Shown here in pieces: positions 10,103 to 19,288 of a stretch of DNA of 64,000 bases. Every line of letters begins with the position of its first letter. Position 1 is the first letter of the stretch. The notes under the pieces were generated by a model. It searched no databases, was not told where the DNA came from, and was given only the letters and a program-made list of their open reading frames with translations. Where the stretch lies: NCBI RefSeq assembly GCF_013374995.1, contig NZ_CP056030.1, positions 4,806,501-4,870,500 on the forward strand, read 5' to 3'. The stretch comes from Pseudomonas eucalypticola (GTDB taxonomy: Bacteria > Pseudomonadota > Gammaproteobacteria > Pseudomonadales > Pseudomonadaceae). The translations under genes were made by a program, and so were the position numbers.

Positions 10103-10558
10103 ATGCCTCTGTACAATGAAAGGCGCCTGCGTGTTGGTCGGATTTCAGAAATCGGTCGCGTTTACCTGATCACGACAAGCACCTTCAGCCGAACTCCACA
10201 CTTCGGGGACTGGCAAGTCGGACGACTGGTGGTCAGGGAGCTCATGCGCGAGCAGGCAGAAGGCAACGCGTTTAGCCTGGCCTGGGTGCTGATGCCCGAC
10301 CATCTTCATTGGCTGGTGGAGCTCAAATGCGGCAATTTGTCAGCCATGATTCGGCGAGTCAAATCCCTTTCAACGCGAAGCCTGAATGCCACTGCCAATC
10401 ACAGAGGCAAGATATGGCAAAAAGGTTTTCATGACCGTGCTTTGCGTCGGGAAGAAGACCTGAGGGCTACCGCCCGCTATGTCATTGCCAACCCCCTAAG
10501 GGCTGGCCTGGTGAAAAGGGTTGGGGATTATCCTCTGTGGGATGCCGCTTGGATTTGA
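10103..10558 (+). CDS. REP-associated tyrosine transposase (RAYT), copy 1
   Basis: A 151-residue single-domain Y1 transposase of the IS200/IS605-like TnpA-REP family. The HUH metal motif is in MPDHLHWLVEL (His67, His69), and the likely nucleophilic tyrosine is Tyr126 in ARYVIANPLRAG. GFHDRALR and the C-terminal DYPLWDAAW are conserved in the group. Members nick single-stranded DNA at REP hairpins and are thought to spread REPs in trans without being multicopy transposons themselves. It sits exactly between two arrays of the same 151-bp repeat (7860-10004 and 10569-11026), so those repeats are its probable substrate. About 60% identical by hand count to the RAYT at 42011, without gaps. The frame is intact, with all catalytic residues present. 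Confidence 0.93.
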   Translation: MPLYNERRLRVGRISEIGRVYLITTSTFSRTPHFGDWQVGRLVVRELMREQAEGNAFSLAWVLMPDHLHWLVELKCGNLSAMIRRVKSLSTRSLNATANHRGKIWQKGFHDRALRREEDLRATARYVIANPLRAGLVKRVGDYPLWDAAWI

Positions 10559-10568
10559 GTGCTTGGCT

Positions 10569-11026
10569 GGATTTGTGGTGCCTGCTTCCCAGGCAAGCCT
10601 GGTCCCACACCTTTCGCGGCGGTAGTGTCAGTGAGGCAAAGCACTTAGCCCTGGAGGCACTGCAGGTCTAGCCGGAACTGCCATGGCTGACACCCATGGT
10701 GTGGGACCGGGCTTGCCCGGGAAAGGTAGCGCCTGCTTCCCAGGCAAGCCTGGTCCCACACCTCTCGCGGCAGTGGGGTCAGCGGGGCAAAGCACTTAGC
10801 CCTGGCGGCATGGCAGGTCTAGCCGGAACCGCCCCGACTGACACCCATGGTGTGGGACCGGGCTTGCCCGGGAAAGGTGGTGCCTGCTTCCCAGGCAAGC
10901 CTGGCCCCACACCCTTCGCGGCAGTGGTGTCAGTGAGGCAAAGCTCTTAGCCCTGGCGGCATGGCAGGTCTACCCGGAACTGCCCTGACTGCCCCCCATG
11001 GTGTGGGACCGGGCTTGCCCGGGAAG
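10569..11026. repeat. REP/BIME array 1B, ~151-bp period, downstream of the RAYT
   Basis: The same repeat as array 1A. The CAAAGC anchor occurs at 10637, 10788 and 10939, exactly 151 bp apart. The first 76 bp (10569-10644) match 7860-7935, the start of array 1A, at 75 positions by eye, including the variant GCGGCGGTAGTGTCAG not found in internal units. The last hairpin ends 14 bp before the mtnA stop codon and may act as a 3' stabiliser or terminator for mtnA. Confidence 0.92.
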
Positions 11027-11039
11027 CAGACGCCACCCA

Positions 11040-12116
11040 TCAATGCAAGCGTTTGCGGCACATCAACTGCGCCATCTTCGCCGTGTCGGGGCGTTCGACG
11101 ATGCCTTTCTCGGTGACGATGACGTCGATCAGGTCGGCAGGAGTGACATCAAACACGGGGTTGAACACCTCGACATCAGCCCCCACCCGTTGCCCGCCTA
11201 CGTCCAGCAGCTCGCTGGCGGCGCGCTCCTCCAGGTAAACGTCGTCACCACTGGCCACACCCATGTCGATAGTGGAACTGGCCGCCACCACCATGAAGCG
11301 CACGCCGTGGTGCATGGCGGTCACCGCAAGCTGGTAGGTGCCGATCTTGTTCACCACGTCGCCATTGGCGGCAATGCTATCGGCCCCGACGACCACCCAG
11401 GTGATGCCCTTGGTTTTCATCAGGTGGGCCGCGGCCGAGTCGGCATTGATGGTCACCGGGATCTGTTCATTGGCCAGCTCCCAGGCCGTCAGGCGCGAGC
11501 CTTGCAACCAGGGGCGTGTTTCGTCGACGAATACGCGCTCCACCATCCCTTCGCTAAACGCCCCGCGGATCACCCCCAGGGCGGTGCCGAAGCCGCCGGT
11601 GGCCAGCGCGCCGGTGTTGCAATGGGTGAGCAAGGCCTGCATGTTGCCCTGATGACGGCGAATGATGTCCACCCCCAGCTGCGCCATGGTCAGGTTGGCC
11701 TCGCGGTCACTTTCATGGATGGCAACGGCTTCAGCCTCCAGCAGCGCCAGGGCATCGGGTTGCTGGCGCACGCGCACCAGCCGCTCACGCATGCGGTTCA
11801 GCGCCCAGGACAAGTTGGTCGCCGTGGGCCGCGCGCCCGCGAGGGCGTCGAAGTCGGCGTCCAGCGCCGCCACCCAGTCACCCCCCTGCGCCTGGCGCTG
11901 GCGCGCCGCCAGCACCAGGCCGTAGGCGGCGCTGATACCAATGGCCTGCGCCCCACGCACCACCATGGCCGCAATGGCCTCGGCCACCCCGTGCGCGTCG
12001 GTGTAGGCCAGCCACTTCTGTTCGGCGGGCAAGGCACGCTGGTCAAGCAAATGCAGGGCGCCGTCACGCCATTCAATGGCCCTGACTTTCTCTGCTGCCA
12101 ATAGACGTTCGCGCAT
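11040..12116 (-). CDS. mtnA: S-methyl-5-thioribose-1-phosphate isomerase
   Basis: A 358-residue isomerase of the eIF2B-alpha/beta/delta-like superfamily that converts methylthioribose-1-phosphate to methylthioribulose-1-phosphate in methionine salvage. [15 protein letters not shown], the catalytic Cys166 in [14 protein letters not shown], and Asp246 in [20 protein letters not shown] are the family's key residues. It is divergent from mtaD across a 113-bp gap; the two genes handle methylthioadenosine-derived metabolites, so a shared promoter region makes sense. The 3' end abuts a REP array. Confidence 0.97.
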   Translation of the reverse strand: MRERLLAAEKVRAIEWRDGALHLLDQRALPAEQKWLAYTDAHGVAEAIAAMVVRGAQAIGISAAYGLVLAARQRQAQGGDWVAALDADFDALAGARPTATNLSWALNRMRERLVRVRQQPDALALLEAEAVAIHESDREANLTMAQLGVDIIRRHQGNMQALLTHCNTGALATGGFGTALGVIRGAFSEGMVERVFVDETRPWLQGSRLTAWELANEQIPVTINADSAAAHLMKTKGITWVVVGADSIAANGDVVNKIGTYQLAVTAMHHGVRFMVVAASSTIDMGVASGDDVYLEERAASELLDVGGQRVGADVEVFNPVFDVTPADLIDVIVTEKGIVERPDTAKMAQLMCRKRLH

Positions 12117-12229
12117 TGCCTACCCCTGATCTGAAAGCCGACATCAAAAGCGGCCGATTATAGCGAGCCCCCGAAGAAGACGCTCGGGTATACTTCGCCA
12201 TCATCGATTGAAAGCACCGGATATTTCCC

Positions 12230-13561
12230 ATGCCCAATGCCAGCCCGCCGCTCGACCTGCTGCTCCTGCCCACGTGGCTGGTGCCCGTGGAACCGGCCGG
12301 CGTGGTGCTCAAGGAGCACGGCCTGGGCATTCGTGATGGCAATATAGTATTCATCGGCCCGCGGGCGGAAGCCTTGAAGTACCAGGCAGCAGAGGTAAGG
12401 GAGCTTCCCGACATGCTGCTGACGCCCGGCCTGGTCAATGCCCATGGCCACGCCGCGATGACCCTGTTTCGCGGCCTGGCCGACGACCTGCCGCTGATGA
12501 CCTGGCTGCAGGACCATGTCTGGCCAGCCGAGGCGCGCTGGGTGGACGAAGCGTTCGTGCGCGATGGCACGGACCTGGCCATCGCCGAGCAGCTCAAGGG
12601 CGGCATCACCTGCTTTTCGGACATGTATTTCTACCCACGCACCGCCAGCGAACGGGTACACCACAGCGGCATGCGCGCGCAGATCTGCATCCCGGTGCTG
12701 GATTTCCCTATTCCCGGCGCCCGCGACGCCGACGACGCCCTGCATCAGGGCATCGAGCTGTTCAACGACTTCAAGCACCACCCGCGCCTCTCCATCGCCT
12801 TCGGTCCCCACGCCCCTTATACCGTGGGTGACACCAACCTGGAGAAAATCCGTGTGTTGGCCGACGAGCTCGATGCCCCCATTCAGATGCATGTCCATGA
12901 GACCGCCGGCGAGGTGGACGAGGCCGTGAGCGCCAGCGGCGAACGCCCGCTGGCCCGCCTGGCGCGTCTGGGCCTGCTGGGCCCGCGGCTGCAGGCCGTG
13001 CACATGACCCAGATCAGCGAAGACGACCTGGCGCTGCTGGTGGAAAGCAATACCAGCGTGGTGCACTGCCCCGAATCCAACCTGAAACTGGCCAGCGGCT
13101 TCTGCCCGGTGGAACGCCTGTGGCAAGCCGGCGTCAATGTGGCAGTAGGCACCGACGGCGCCGCCAGCAACAATGACCTGGACCTGCTGGGCGAAACCCG
13201 TACCGCCGCCCTGCTGGCCAAGGCCGTGGCCGGCAGTGCCACGGCCCTGGACGCCCACCGCGCGTTGCGCATGGCCACCCTTAACGGCGCCCGCGCAGTG
13301 GGCCTGCAGGCCTGCATCGGCTCGCTGGAGGTGGGCAAGGCCGCGGACATCACCGCCTTCGACTTGTCGGGTCTGGCGCAACAACCGATCTACGACCCGG
13401 TGTCGCAACTGATCTATGCCACCGGACGCGAGTGCGTGAAGCATGTCTGGGTGGCCGGCAAGGCCTTGCTCGATGACCGGCGCCTGATGCGCCTGGACGA
13501 GCAGGCGCTGGTCGACACCGCCCAACGCTGGGGCCAGCGCATTGGCGCCCGGCACGAATAA
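12230..13561 (+). CDS. mtaD: 5-methylthioadenosine / S-adenosylhomocysteine deaminase (TRZ/ATZ family)
   Basis: A 443-residue amidohydrolase. The metal-site motif [13 protein letters not shown] near residue 70, [28 protein letters not shown] and [17 protein letters not shown] are the ordered motifs of the MtaD/SAH deaminase branch. It probably deaminates methylthioadenosine to methylthioinosine, a route known in Pseudomonas that feeds the MtnA-based salvage pathway. It is divergent from mtnA and followed by ubiG 63 bp later; ubiG also makes S-adenosylhomocysteine, a possible substrate link. Exact specificity among MTA, SAH and adenosine cannot be told from sequence alone. Confidence 0.93.
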   Translation: MPNASPPLDLLLLPTWLVPVEPAGVVLKEHGLGIRDGNIVFIGPRAEALKYQAAEVRELPDMLLTPGLVNAHGHAAMTLFRGLADDLPLMTWLQDHVWPAEARWVDEAFVRDGTDLAIAEQLKGGITCFSDMYFYPRTASERVHHSGMRAQICIPVLDFPIPGARDADDALHQGIELFNDFKHHPRLSIAFGPHAPYTVGDTNLEKIRVLADELDAPIQMHVHETAGEVDEAVSASGERPLARLARLGLLGPRLQAVHMTQISEDDLALLVESNTSVVHCPESNLKLASGFCPVERLWQAGVNVAVGTDGAASNNDLDLLGETRTAALLAKAVAGSATALDAHRALRMATLNGARAVGLQACIGSLEVGKAADITAFDLSGLAQQPIYDPVSQLIYATGRECVKHVWVAGKALLDDRRLMRLDEQALVDTAQRWGQRIGARHE

Positions 13562-13624
13562 CCGTCACGGCGGCGCTCAAGCCGCCGGCTACCGATTTCA
13601 AGCAAGTTTTCAGAGGACACCCCC

Positions 13625-14323
13625 ATGAGTAACGTCGACTACGCCGAAATCGCCAAATTCGAAGCCTTGGCGCACCGCTGGTGGGACCGCGAAAGCGAGT
13701 TCAAGCCACTGCACGACATCAACCCGATGCGGGTCAACTGGATCGACGAGCGCGCCAAGCTGGCCGGCAAGAAGGTGCTGGACGTAGGCTGCGGCGGCGG
13801 CATTCTCAGCGAGGCCATGGCCCTGCGCGGCGCGACCGTGACCGGTATCGACATGGGCGAAGCGCCGCTGGCCGTCGCCCAGTTGCACCAGCTGGAGTCC
13901 GGCGTGCAGGTGCAATACCGGCAGATCACCGCCGAAGCCCTGGCCGAGGAAATGCCCGGTCAGTTCGACGTGGTCACCTGCCTGGAAATGCTCGAGCACG
14001 TGCCTGACCCTTCTTCGGTCATTCGCGCCTGCTTCAAGATGGTCAAACCCGGCGGCCAGGTGTTTTTCTCCACCATCAACCGCAACCCCAAGTCGTACCT
14101 GTTCGCGATCATCGGTGCCGAGTACATCCTCAAGCTGATGCCGCGCGGCACCCATGACTTCAAGAAATTCATCCGCCCTTCCGAGCTGGGCGCCTGGGCC
14201 CGCACGGCCGGCCTGGCGGTCAAGGACATCATCGGCCTGACCTACAACCCGTTGACCAAGCACTACAAGCTGGCCGCCGACGTCGACGTCAACTACATGG
14301 TCCAGACCCTGCGGGAGGAGTGA
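13625..14323 (+). CDS. ubiG: Ubiquinone biosynthesis O-methyltransferase
   Basis: A 232-residue SAM-dependent class I methyltransferase. The SAM loop [16 protein letters not shown], the downstream [19 protein letters not shown], and [15 protein letters not shown] are typical of UbiG, which performs both O-methylations of ubiquinone synthesis. The N-terminal [16 protein letters not shown] and [11 protein letters not shown] segments are diagnostic. A GAGGACA ribosome site precedes the ATG. mupP begins 3 bp after its stop, so the two are almost certainly co-transcribed. Confidence 0.98.
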   Translation: MSNVDYAEIAKFEALAHRWWDRESEFKPLHDINPMRVNWIDERAKLAGKKVLDVGCGGGILSEAMALRGATVTGIDMGEAPLAVAQLHQLESGVQVQYRQITAEALAEEMPGQFDVVTCLEMLEHVPDPSSVIRACFKMVKPGGQVFFSTINRNPKSYLFAIIGAEYILKLMPRGTHDFKKFIRPSELGAWARTAGLAVKDIIGLTYNPLTKHYKLAADVDVNYMVQTLREE

Positions 14324-14326
14324 TCG

Positions 14327-14998
14327 ATGCGCTTGAGAGCGGTTCTCTTCGACATGGACGGTACGCTGCTGGACACCGCGCCGGACTTCATCGCCATCTG
14401 CCAGGCCATGCTCGCCGAACGCAACCTGCCGGCCATCGATGACCAGTTGATCCGCGACGTGGTCTCCGGCGGCGCCAAGGCCATGGTTTCGGCCACCTTC
14501 GCCCTGTCACCCCAGGCACCGGAATTCGAGGCCTTGCGCCTTGAGTTCCTGGAGCGCTACCAAGTGGGTTGCGCCGTGCACAGCCACCTGTACGAAGGCA
14601 TGGCCGAGCTGCTGGACGACATCGAGAAGGCAGGGCTGCGCTGGGGCGTGGTCACCAACAAGCCCGTACGGTTCGCCGAGCCCATCATGCAACAGCTGGG
14701 GCTGGCCGAGCGCTCGGCGCTGCTGATCTGCCCGGACCACGTGACCCACAGCAAGCCGGACCCGGAGCCCCTGACCCTGGCATGCACGATGCTCGACCTG
14801 GACCCGGCCAGCGTGCTGTTCGTGGGTGATGACCTGCGTGACATCGAGTCGGGCCGCGACGCCGGTACGCGTACTGCCGCGGTGCGCTATGGCTACATCC
14901 ACCCCCACGACAACCCCAGCCACTGGGGGGCGGATGTGGTGGTAGACCGGCCGCGGGACCTGCGCAAGGTGCTCGACCAGGCGCTGTGCGGCTGCTGA
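14327..14998 (+). CDS. mupP: N-acetylmuramic acid 6-phosphate phosphatase (HAD family)
   Basis: A 223-residue HAD hydrolase. The catalytic motif I is [15 protein letters not shown]; motif II Thr/Lys is in [13 protein letters not shown]; motif III/IV is [16 protein letters not shown]. In Pseudomonas the phosphatase next to ubiG was shown to be MupP of the cell-wall recycling route that bypasses fosfomycin-sensitive MurA, rather than the phosphoglycolate phosphatase Gph it resembles. I assign it by that conserved ubiG neighbour and length. It starts 3 bp after ubiG, with a GGAGG in the ubiG end. Confidence 0.88.
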   Translation: MRLRAVLFDMDGTLLDTAPDFIAICQAMLAERNLPAIDDQLIRDVVSGGAKAMVSATFALSPQAPEFEALRLEFLERYQVGCAVHSHLYEGMAELLDDIEKAGLRWGVVTNKPVRFAEPIMQQLGLAERSALLICPDHVTHSKPDPEPLTLACTMLDLDPASVLFVGDDLRDIESGRDAGTRTAAVRYGYIHPHDNPSHWGADVVVDRPRDLRKVLDQALCGC

Positions 14999-15046
14999 CC
15001 TGACAAGGGGCGTCGCTTGCCCCGATGCCAACCCAAAGGACAACCC

Positions 15047-15787
15047 ATGTTCGACTACACCGCACCACCCGACCTGCTCGATGGGCGTGTCATCCTGGTC
15101 ACCGGTGCCGGCCGCGGCATCGGTGCCGCCGCTGCGCTGGCCTACGCCGCACACGGCGCGACCGTGCTGCTGCTGGGCAAGACCGAAGCCAACCTGAATC
15201 AGGTCTACGACCAGATCCAGGCCGCCGGCTATCCGCAAGCAGTGGTCATCCCGTTCAACCTGGAAACCGCCCTGCCCCACCAGTACGACGAACTGGCGGT
15301 CATGATCGAGAACGAATTTGGTCGCCTGGACGGCCTGCTGCACAACGCCTCGATCATCGGCCCGCGCACGTCGGTCGACCAGCTCAGCGGCGAGCACTTC
15401 ATGCGCGTGATGCATGTCAACGTCAACGCCATGTTCATGCTCACCCAGACCCTGCTGCCACTGCTCAAGCTGTCTGCCGACGGGTCCGTGGTATTCACTT
15501 CCAGCAGCGTGGGGCGCAAGGGGCGGGCCTACTGGGGCGCGTACGGGGTATCGAAGTTCGCCACCGAAGGGCTGATGCAGACCCTGGCCGACGAGCTCGA
15601 TGCCATGGGCACCTTGCGGGCCAACAGCCTCAACCCAGGCGCCACCCGCACCAGCATGCGGGCCCAGGCGTACCCGGCCGAACCGCCGGAGAAAAATCCG
15701 CTGCCCGAGGCCATCATGCCGGTGTACCTGTACCTGATGGGCCCCGACAGCAAGGGCGTGAACGGCCAGGCGTTCAACGCCCAGTAA
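15047..15787 (+). CDS. SDR family oxidoreductase (YciK-like)
   Basis: A 246-residue short-chain dehydrogenase. The nucleotide-binding motif is VTGAGRGIGAAAALAYA, followed by LLHNASIIGPR, the catalytic Ser in FTSSSVGRKGRAYWGAYGVS with the YxxxK type Tyr/Lys pair (YGVSK). N-terminal FDYTAPPDLLDGRVILVTGA is characteristic of the YciK branch, whose substrate is not established. The ATG at 15047 follows AAAGGACA. It is likely the last gene of the ubiG-mupP run, 48 bp behind mupP, and ends 4 bp before the convergent TenA-like gene. Confidence 0.9.
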   Translation: MFDYTAPPDLLDGRVILVTGAGRGIGAAAALAYAAHGATVLLLGKTEANLNQVYDQIQAAGYPQAVVIPFNLETALPHQYDELAVMIENEFGRLDGLLHNASIIGPRTSVDQLSGEHFMRVMHVNVNAMFMLTQTLLPLLKLSADGSVVFTSSSVGRKGRAYWGAYGVSKFATEGLMQTLADELDAMGTLRANSLNPGATRTSMRAQAYPAEPPEKNPLPEAIMPVYLYLMGPDSKGVNGQAFNAQ

Positions 15788-15791
15788 GGCG

Positions 15792-16586
15792 TCAGTGCTG
15801 AGCGACCGCTACCACGCGCTCGCGACGCACGGTACGCTGTTCCAGCTCCAGGGCCATGCAGCGCTCGAGGAAATTGAACATGTAGTCGTAGCTCATGCAG
15901 ATGGCGCGGCGCAGCTCCGACTGCAGGGCACGGGTGGGGTTGTGCCCGGCCAGGGTGCAGATGATCTCCAGCGCTTCCCACGGGTGGGCGTCATCGTACT
16001 GGGCATGCATTTTCAGCCACTTCATGGCCCGCTTGCGCCCTTCCTCCGGGAAAGCCTGGGCGTAGGTGTCGTTTTCGCACACCACCGCCGACCATTCACC
16101 AGTCGCCCCTTCAATCGCATAGTTGGTCGCCGCCATGCCGATGATCAGCGAGTCGGCCGTGGTGCTCTGCCAGCACCAATGGCTCAGCGACAGCAGTTCG
16201 GCAGGCACATCCTGGGCCTGCAGATCCTCGAGGGTGATGCCATGGGCGTTGCACCAATGCAGCCAGTAGTCCGCGTGGTTGAGCTCGACACGGATGTTGC
16301 GCATCAACCAGCGACGCGCCATGTCTTCGCCAGGGTGGCGACCGAAGCGCGTCTTGGTCAGGCTGTTGGCCATGTACAGGGAGAATTGCTCGACCACCGG
16401 CCAACCGCCAATCAGGTACTGGCGCATGGTCTTGGCGCTCAGCGTGGCATCGCGCATATGGCGGTACAGCTCATGCTCGACCACCCGGCGCTTGCTTTCA
16501 CTGCAGTCGCGGATCAGTTGCTGAGCCCAGAGCGGGTAACTGGTGGCTTCCATGAGGGGGCCAGTACGGACGAACGCCTCGATCAC
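15792..16586 (-). CDS. TenA/PqqC-like heme-oxygenase-fold protein
   Basis: A 264-residue all-alpha protein related to the TenA/PqqC/iron-containing redox enzyme superfamily, often labelled TenA family transcriptional regulator in Pseudomonas. Supporting features are SKRRVVEHELYRHMRDATLS, QYLIGGWPVVEQFSLYMA and a central HADYWLHWC. No DNA-binding motif is visible, so the regulator label is doubtful; a small-molecule oxidase or hydrolase role is possible but unproven. The start is a GTG with AAGGAA upstream; an ATG 33 bases further in is an alternative. It is convergent with the SDR gene and lies 46 bp downstream of nothing on its own strand except the GGDEF-EAL gene start further along. Confidence 0.75.
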   Translation of the reverse strand: MIEAFVRTGPLMEATSYPLWAQQLIRDCSESKRRVVEHELYRHMRDATLSAKTMRQYLIGGWPVVEQFSLYMANSLTKTRFGRHPGEDMARRWLMRNIRVELNHADYWLHWCNAHGITLEDLQAQDVPAELLSLSHWCWQSTTADSLIIGMAATNYAIEGATGEWSAVVCENDTYAQAFPEEGRKRAMKWLKMHAQYDDAHPWEALEIICTLAGHNPTRALQSELRRAICMSYDYMFNFLERCMALELEQRTVRRERVVAVAQH

Positions 16587-16631
16587 TTTTCAGATTCCTT
16601 CTTTATGGAGTGACGGTCACGGCTGCCAGCG

Positions 16632-19091
16632 TCAGCGAAACGTCCCCGGCGCCGTGAACAACAAAGGGCGGGGGCGGATCTCGCGTCGCTGCAGACTTTC
16701 GCAGGTGAATACCTGTGGACGTTCTATCAGATAACCCTGGGCATAATCTACCCCGATTTCCAGTAGCGCCTGCTCTATCAGCGGTGTTTCGACGAACTCG
16801 GCGATGGTTTGCTTGCCCATGACATGGCCGATATGGTTGATGACCTCGACCATGGCGCGGTTCACCGGGTCGTCAAGCATGTCCTTGACGAAACTGCCGT
16901 CAATCTTGAGGAAGTCCACCGGCAGGTGTTTCAGGTAGGCGAACGAAGACATGCCAGCGCAGAAATCGTCCAGAGAGAACCGGCAGCCCAGGCCCTTGAG
17001 CTCATTGATGAAGCGAATGGCGCTGCCCAGGTTGGAGATGGCCGCGGTTTCGGTGATTTCGAAACAGATCAGCTCCGGCGGTATGGAGAAGCGCTGGAAC
17101 TGCTCACGCAAGTAGGCCAGGAAAGCGTCATCGCCGATGCTCGTGCCGGACAGGTTGATGGCGCAGATCGCCAGCGGTTGCGGCGCACCCTCGCTCAGGC
17201 ACTGCTGGATGACCTTGAAGACGTTCTGCACCACCCAGCGGTCCAGGGCCGTCATCAACCCATAGCGCTCGGCGGCGGGAATGAAATTTTCCGGCATGAT
17301 CACCCGCCCGCTTTCATCATGCAGGCGCAGCAGAATCTCGATATGGCCACCGGAGTTGTCGGTACGGCCCAGAGAGGCGATTTCCTGGGCATATAGCACG
17401 AAGCGGTTGTCTTCCAGGGCCATGTGCAGCCGCTGCACCCAGGCCATTTCCCCGAAGCGCATGGACAGCTCGGTGTCATCGGCGTGGTACACCTGAACCC
17501 GGTTGCGGCCCTTTTCCTTGGCCATGTAGCACGCCATGTCGGCGGCGCGCAGCGAAGCTTCCAGCGTGGAGGGTGCCTGGGCGATGTGCACCAGGCCGAT
17601 ACTGACCGTGGTGACGAACGGCCGCCCTTTCCAGACGAAATGCAGGTTCTGCACGGTCTGGCGCAGGTTCTCAGCGATGCGCTCCGCCATGTCTGCTGGG
17701 CAGTTTTCCAGCAGGATGCCGAATTCGTCACCCCCCAGCCGTGCCAGGGTATCGCCTTCGCGCAGGCCCGATTGCAACAGGGTGCAGATGTGCCGCAACA
17801 GTTCATCACCCGCGGCGTGGCCACAGGTGTCGTTGACCAGCTTGAACTGGTCCAGGTCCAGAAACATCAATGAATGGCGGCTCTGGGCGCGGTTGAGCTT
17901 GCCCAGGGCCTGTTCCAGGCGGAATTCGAATTCGCGGCGGTTGGCCAGCCCGGTCAGGGCGTCGTGGGTAGCCTGCCACGACAAGTTGGCGATGTACTGG
18001 CGCTCCTGGGTCATGTCATGCAGCACCAGCACGGTGCCACTGATACGCCCGTCGGTACGGATGGGCGCGCCCACCAGGGTCACCGACACGGTACTGCCGT
18101 CCAGGCGCTGGATCAGCTTGGCGTGCTCACTGCCCCCGGACAACTGCCCGGCCAGGATGTGTTCGATCAGGGTGAAACTGTCTTTCTCGGCGTTTTCGTC
18201 CAGCAGGTTGAACAACGACGCCAGCGGCAAGCCATTGGCCTGCTCGGCGTTCCAGTGGGTCAATTGCTCGGCGGCCGGGTTCATGTAGGCGATGCAGCCC
18301 TCGAAGTCGGTGGCGATCACGCCGTCGCCGATGGAGGCCAGGGTGACCTGGGCACGCTCCTTTTCCAGTTCCAGGGCATTGGCGAAGGCATGGCGCTGGC
18401 CCAATAGCCGGTGCACCCGCCACAGGGCCAGGGCGATCAGCAGCACCGCCGTGCCCAGGTTGACCACCATCAACAACCGCCACAGGAACCGCGACCCTTC
18501 GCCCAGGGCGTCACTGAACGCCTTGGCCGCGGGCGTGACGCCGTCGTTGATGGCCAGGATCTGGTCCTTCCAACGCATGATGTCTTCTTCGGTGGCACTG
18601 CCGCGGCTGATGCCGGCGTGCATCTGCTGGGCCACGTTGTCCAGTTGCACCAGGTAACTGTCGCCCACGGTCCAGCGCTCGATGGCGCGCTCCAGGTAGC
18701 TGAAATGGCGGAAATTGAGGTACAGCCAGATCAGGCTGGAGACATCGTCGGGGTGGTTGCCGCCCTGCAGAATGCCTTGGCGCGCCGCTACCAGGTCGGG
18801 GGCCGGACGGTCCAGGGCCACGCGCAGGTCATGGCTGCCCTGTGGCACGGCGATGGCGGTCTGGTATTTGCTGAAGATACGCTCGTCGCGGCTGTCGGCG
18901 TACAGGTTGAGATAATAGATTGCATCCTTCTGGCCCTTGGACCAGAGACTCTCGCCCGCCACATAGCCCCGCACGGCGGACAACGCGTACAGGCTGATGC
19001 AACCCAATAGAGCCTGAAACAGTACGACTGCGATAAATGGCCAGACGATGCCCAATAATCTCGGCGTTTCGAGAGTCCGATTTTGCTTCAT
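16632..19091 (-). CDS. Membrane PAS-GGDEF-EAL cyclic-di-GMP signalling protein
   Basis: An 819-residue protein. An N-terminal membrane helix (WPFIAVVLFQALLGCISLYA) and a second near residue 210 (LLMVVNLGTAVLLIALALW) enclose a periplasmic sensor domain. A PAS domain follows (GVIATDFEGCIAYMNPAAEQ), then a GGDEF domain with intact LGGDEFGILLEN, then an EAL domain. In the latter the signature reads EILLRL instead of EALLRL, while NLSG, EITETAA, DDFCAG and KIDGSFV are kept, so activity could remain. Both making and breaking c-di-GMP are possible; the net effect is unknown. It could feed the LapD pathway encoded 30 kb away, but no sequence evidence shows this. The ATG at 19091 has AGGGACC upstream. 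Confidence 0.93.
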   Translation of the reverse strand: MKQNRTLETPRLLGIVWPFIAVVLFQALLGCISLYALSAVRGYVAGESLWSKGQKDAIYYLNLYADSRDERIFSKYQTAIAVPQGSHDLRVALDRPAPDLVAARQGILQGGNHPDDVSSLIWLYLNFRHFSYLERAIERWTVGDSYLVQLDNVAQQMHAGISRGSATEEDIMRWKDQILAINDGVTPAAKAFSDALGEGSRFLWRLLMVVNLGTAVLLIALALWRVHRLLGQRHAFANALELEKERAQVTLASIGDGVIATDFEGCIAYMNPAAEQLTHWNAEQANGLPLASLFNLLDENAEKDSFTLIEHILAGQLSGGSEHAKLIQRLDGSTVSVTLVGAPIRTDGRISGTVLVLHDMTQERQYIANLSWQATHDALTGLANRREFEFRLEQALGKLNRAQSRHSLMFLDLDQFKLVNDTCGHAAGDELLRHICTLLQSGLREGDTLARLGGDEFGILLENCPADMAERIAENLRQTVQNLHFVWKGRPFVTTVSIGLVHIAQAPSTLEASLRAADMACYMAKEKGRNRVQVYHADDTELSMRFGEMAWVQRLHMALEDNRFVLYAQEIASLGRTDNSGGHIEILLRLHDESGRVIMPENFIPAAERYGLMTALDRWVVQNVFKVIQQCLSEGAPQPLAICAINLSGTSIGDDAFLAYLREQFQRFSIPPELICFEITETAAISNLGSAIRFINELKGLGCRFSLDDFCAGMSSFAYLKHLPVDFLKIDGSFVKDMLDDPVNRAMVEVINHIGHVMGKQTIAEFVETPLIEQALLEIGVDYAQGYLIERPQVFTCESLQRREIRPRPLLFTAPGTFR

Positions 19092-19288
19092 GAGGTCCCT
19101 TGCATCAGCAGCGCCAGACAACCACCAGGGAAAACTCCACTTCCATCAGCACAGCCTAGGCGAAAACTGCGCGAACAGGGGATTTCTGGCGGTCAGGCAT
19201 CTTGTTTCGTTCAACACGGCACTTTACAGGCCTATCCAAATGAATGGCTAGCCTTGTCTTTGGTACAAATGTACCGGTATTGCCCGCC

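Noticed and set aside
7860-11026. CRISPR-like reading of the regularly spaced repeats
   Set aside because: Units of 151 bp with conserved spacers, no cas genes, and hairpin REP architecture next to a RAYT do not fit CRISPR.
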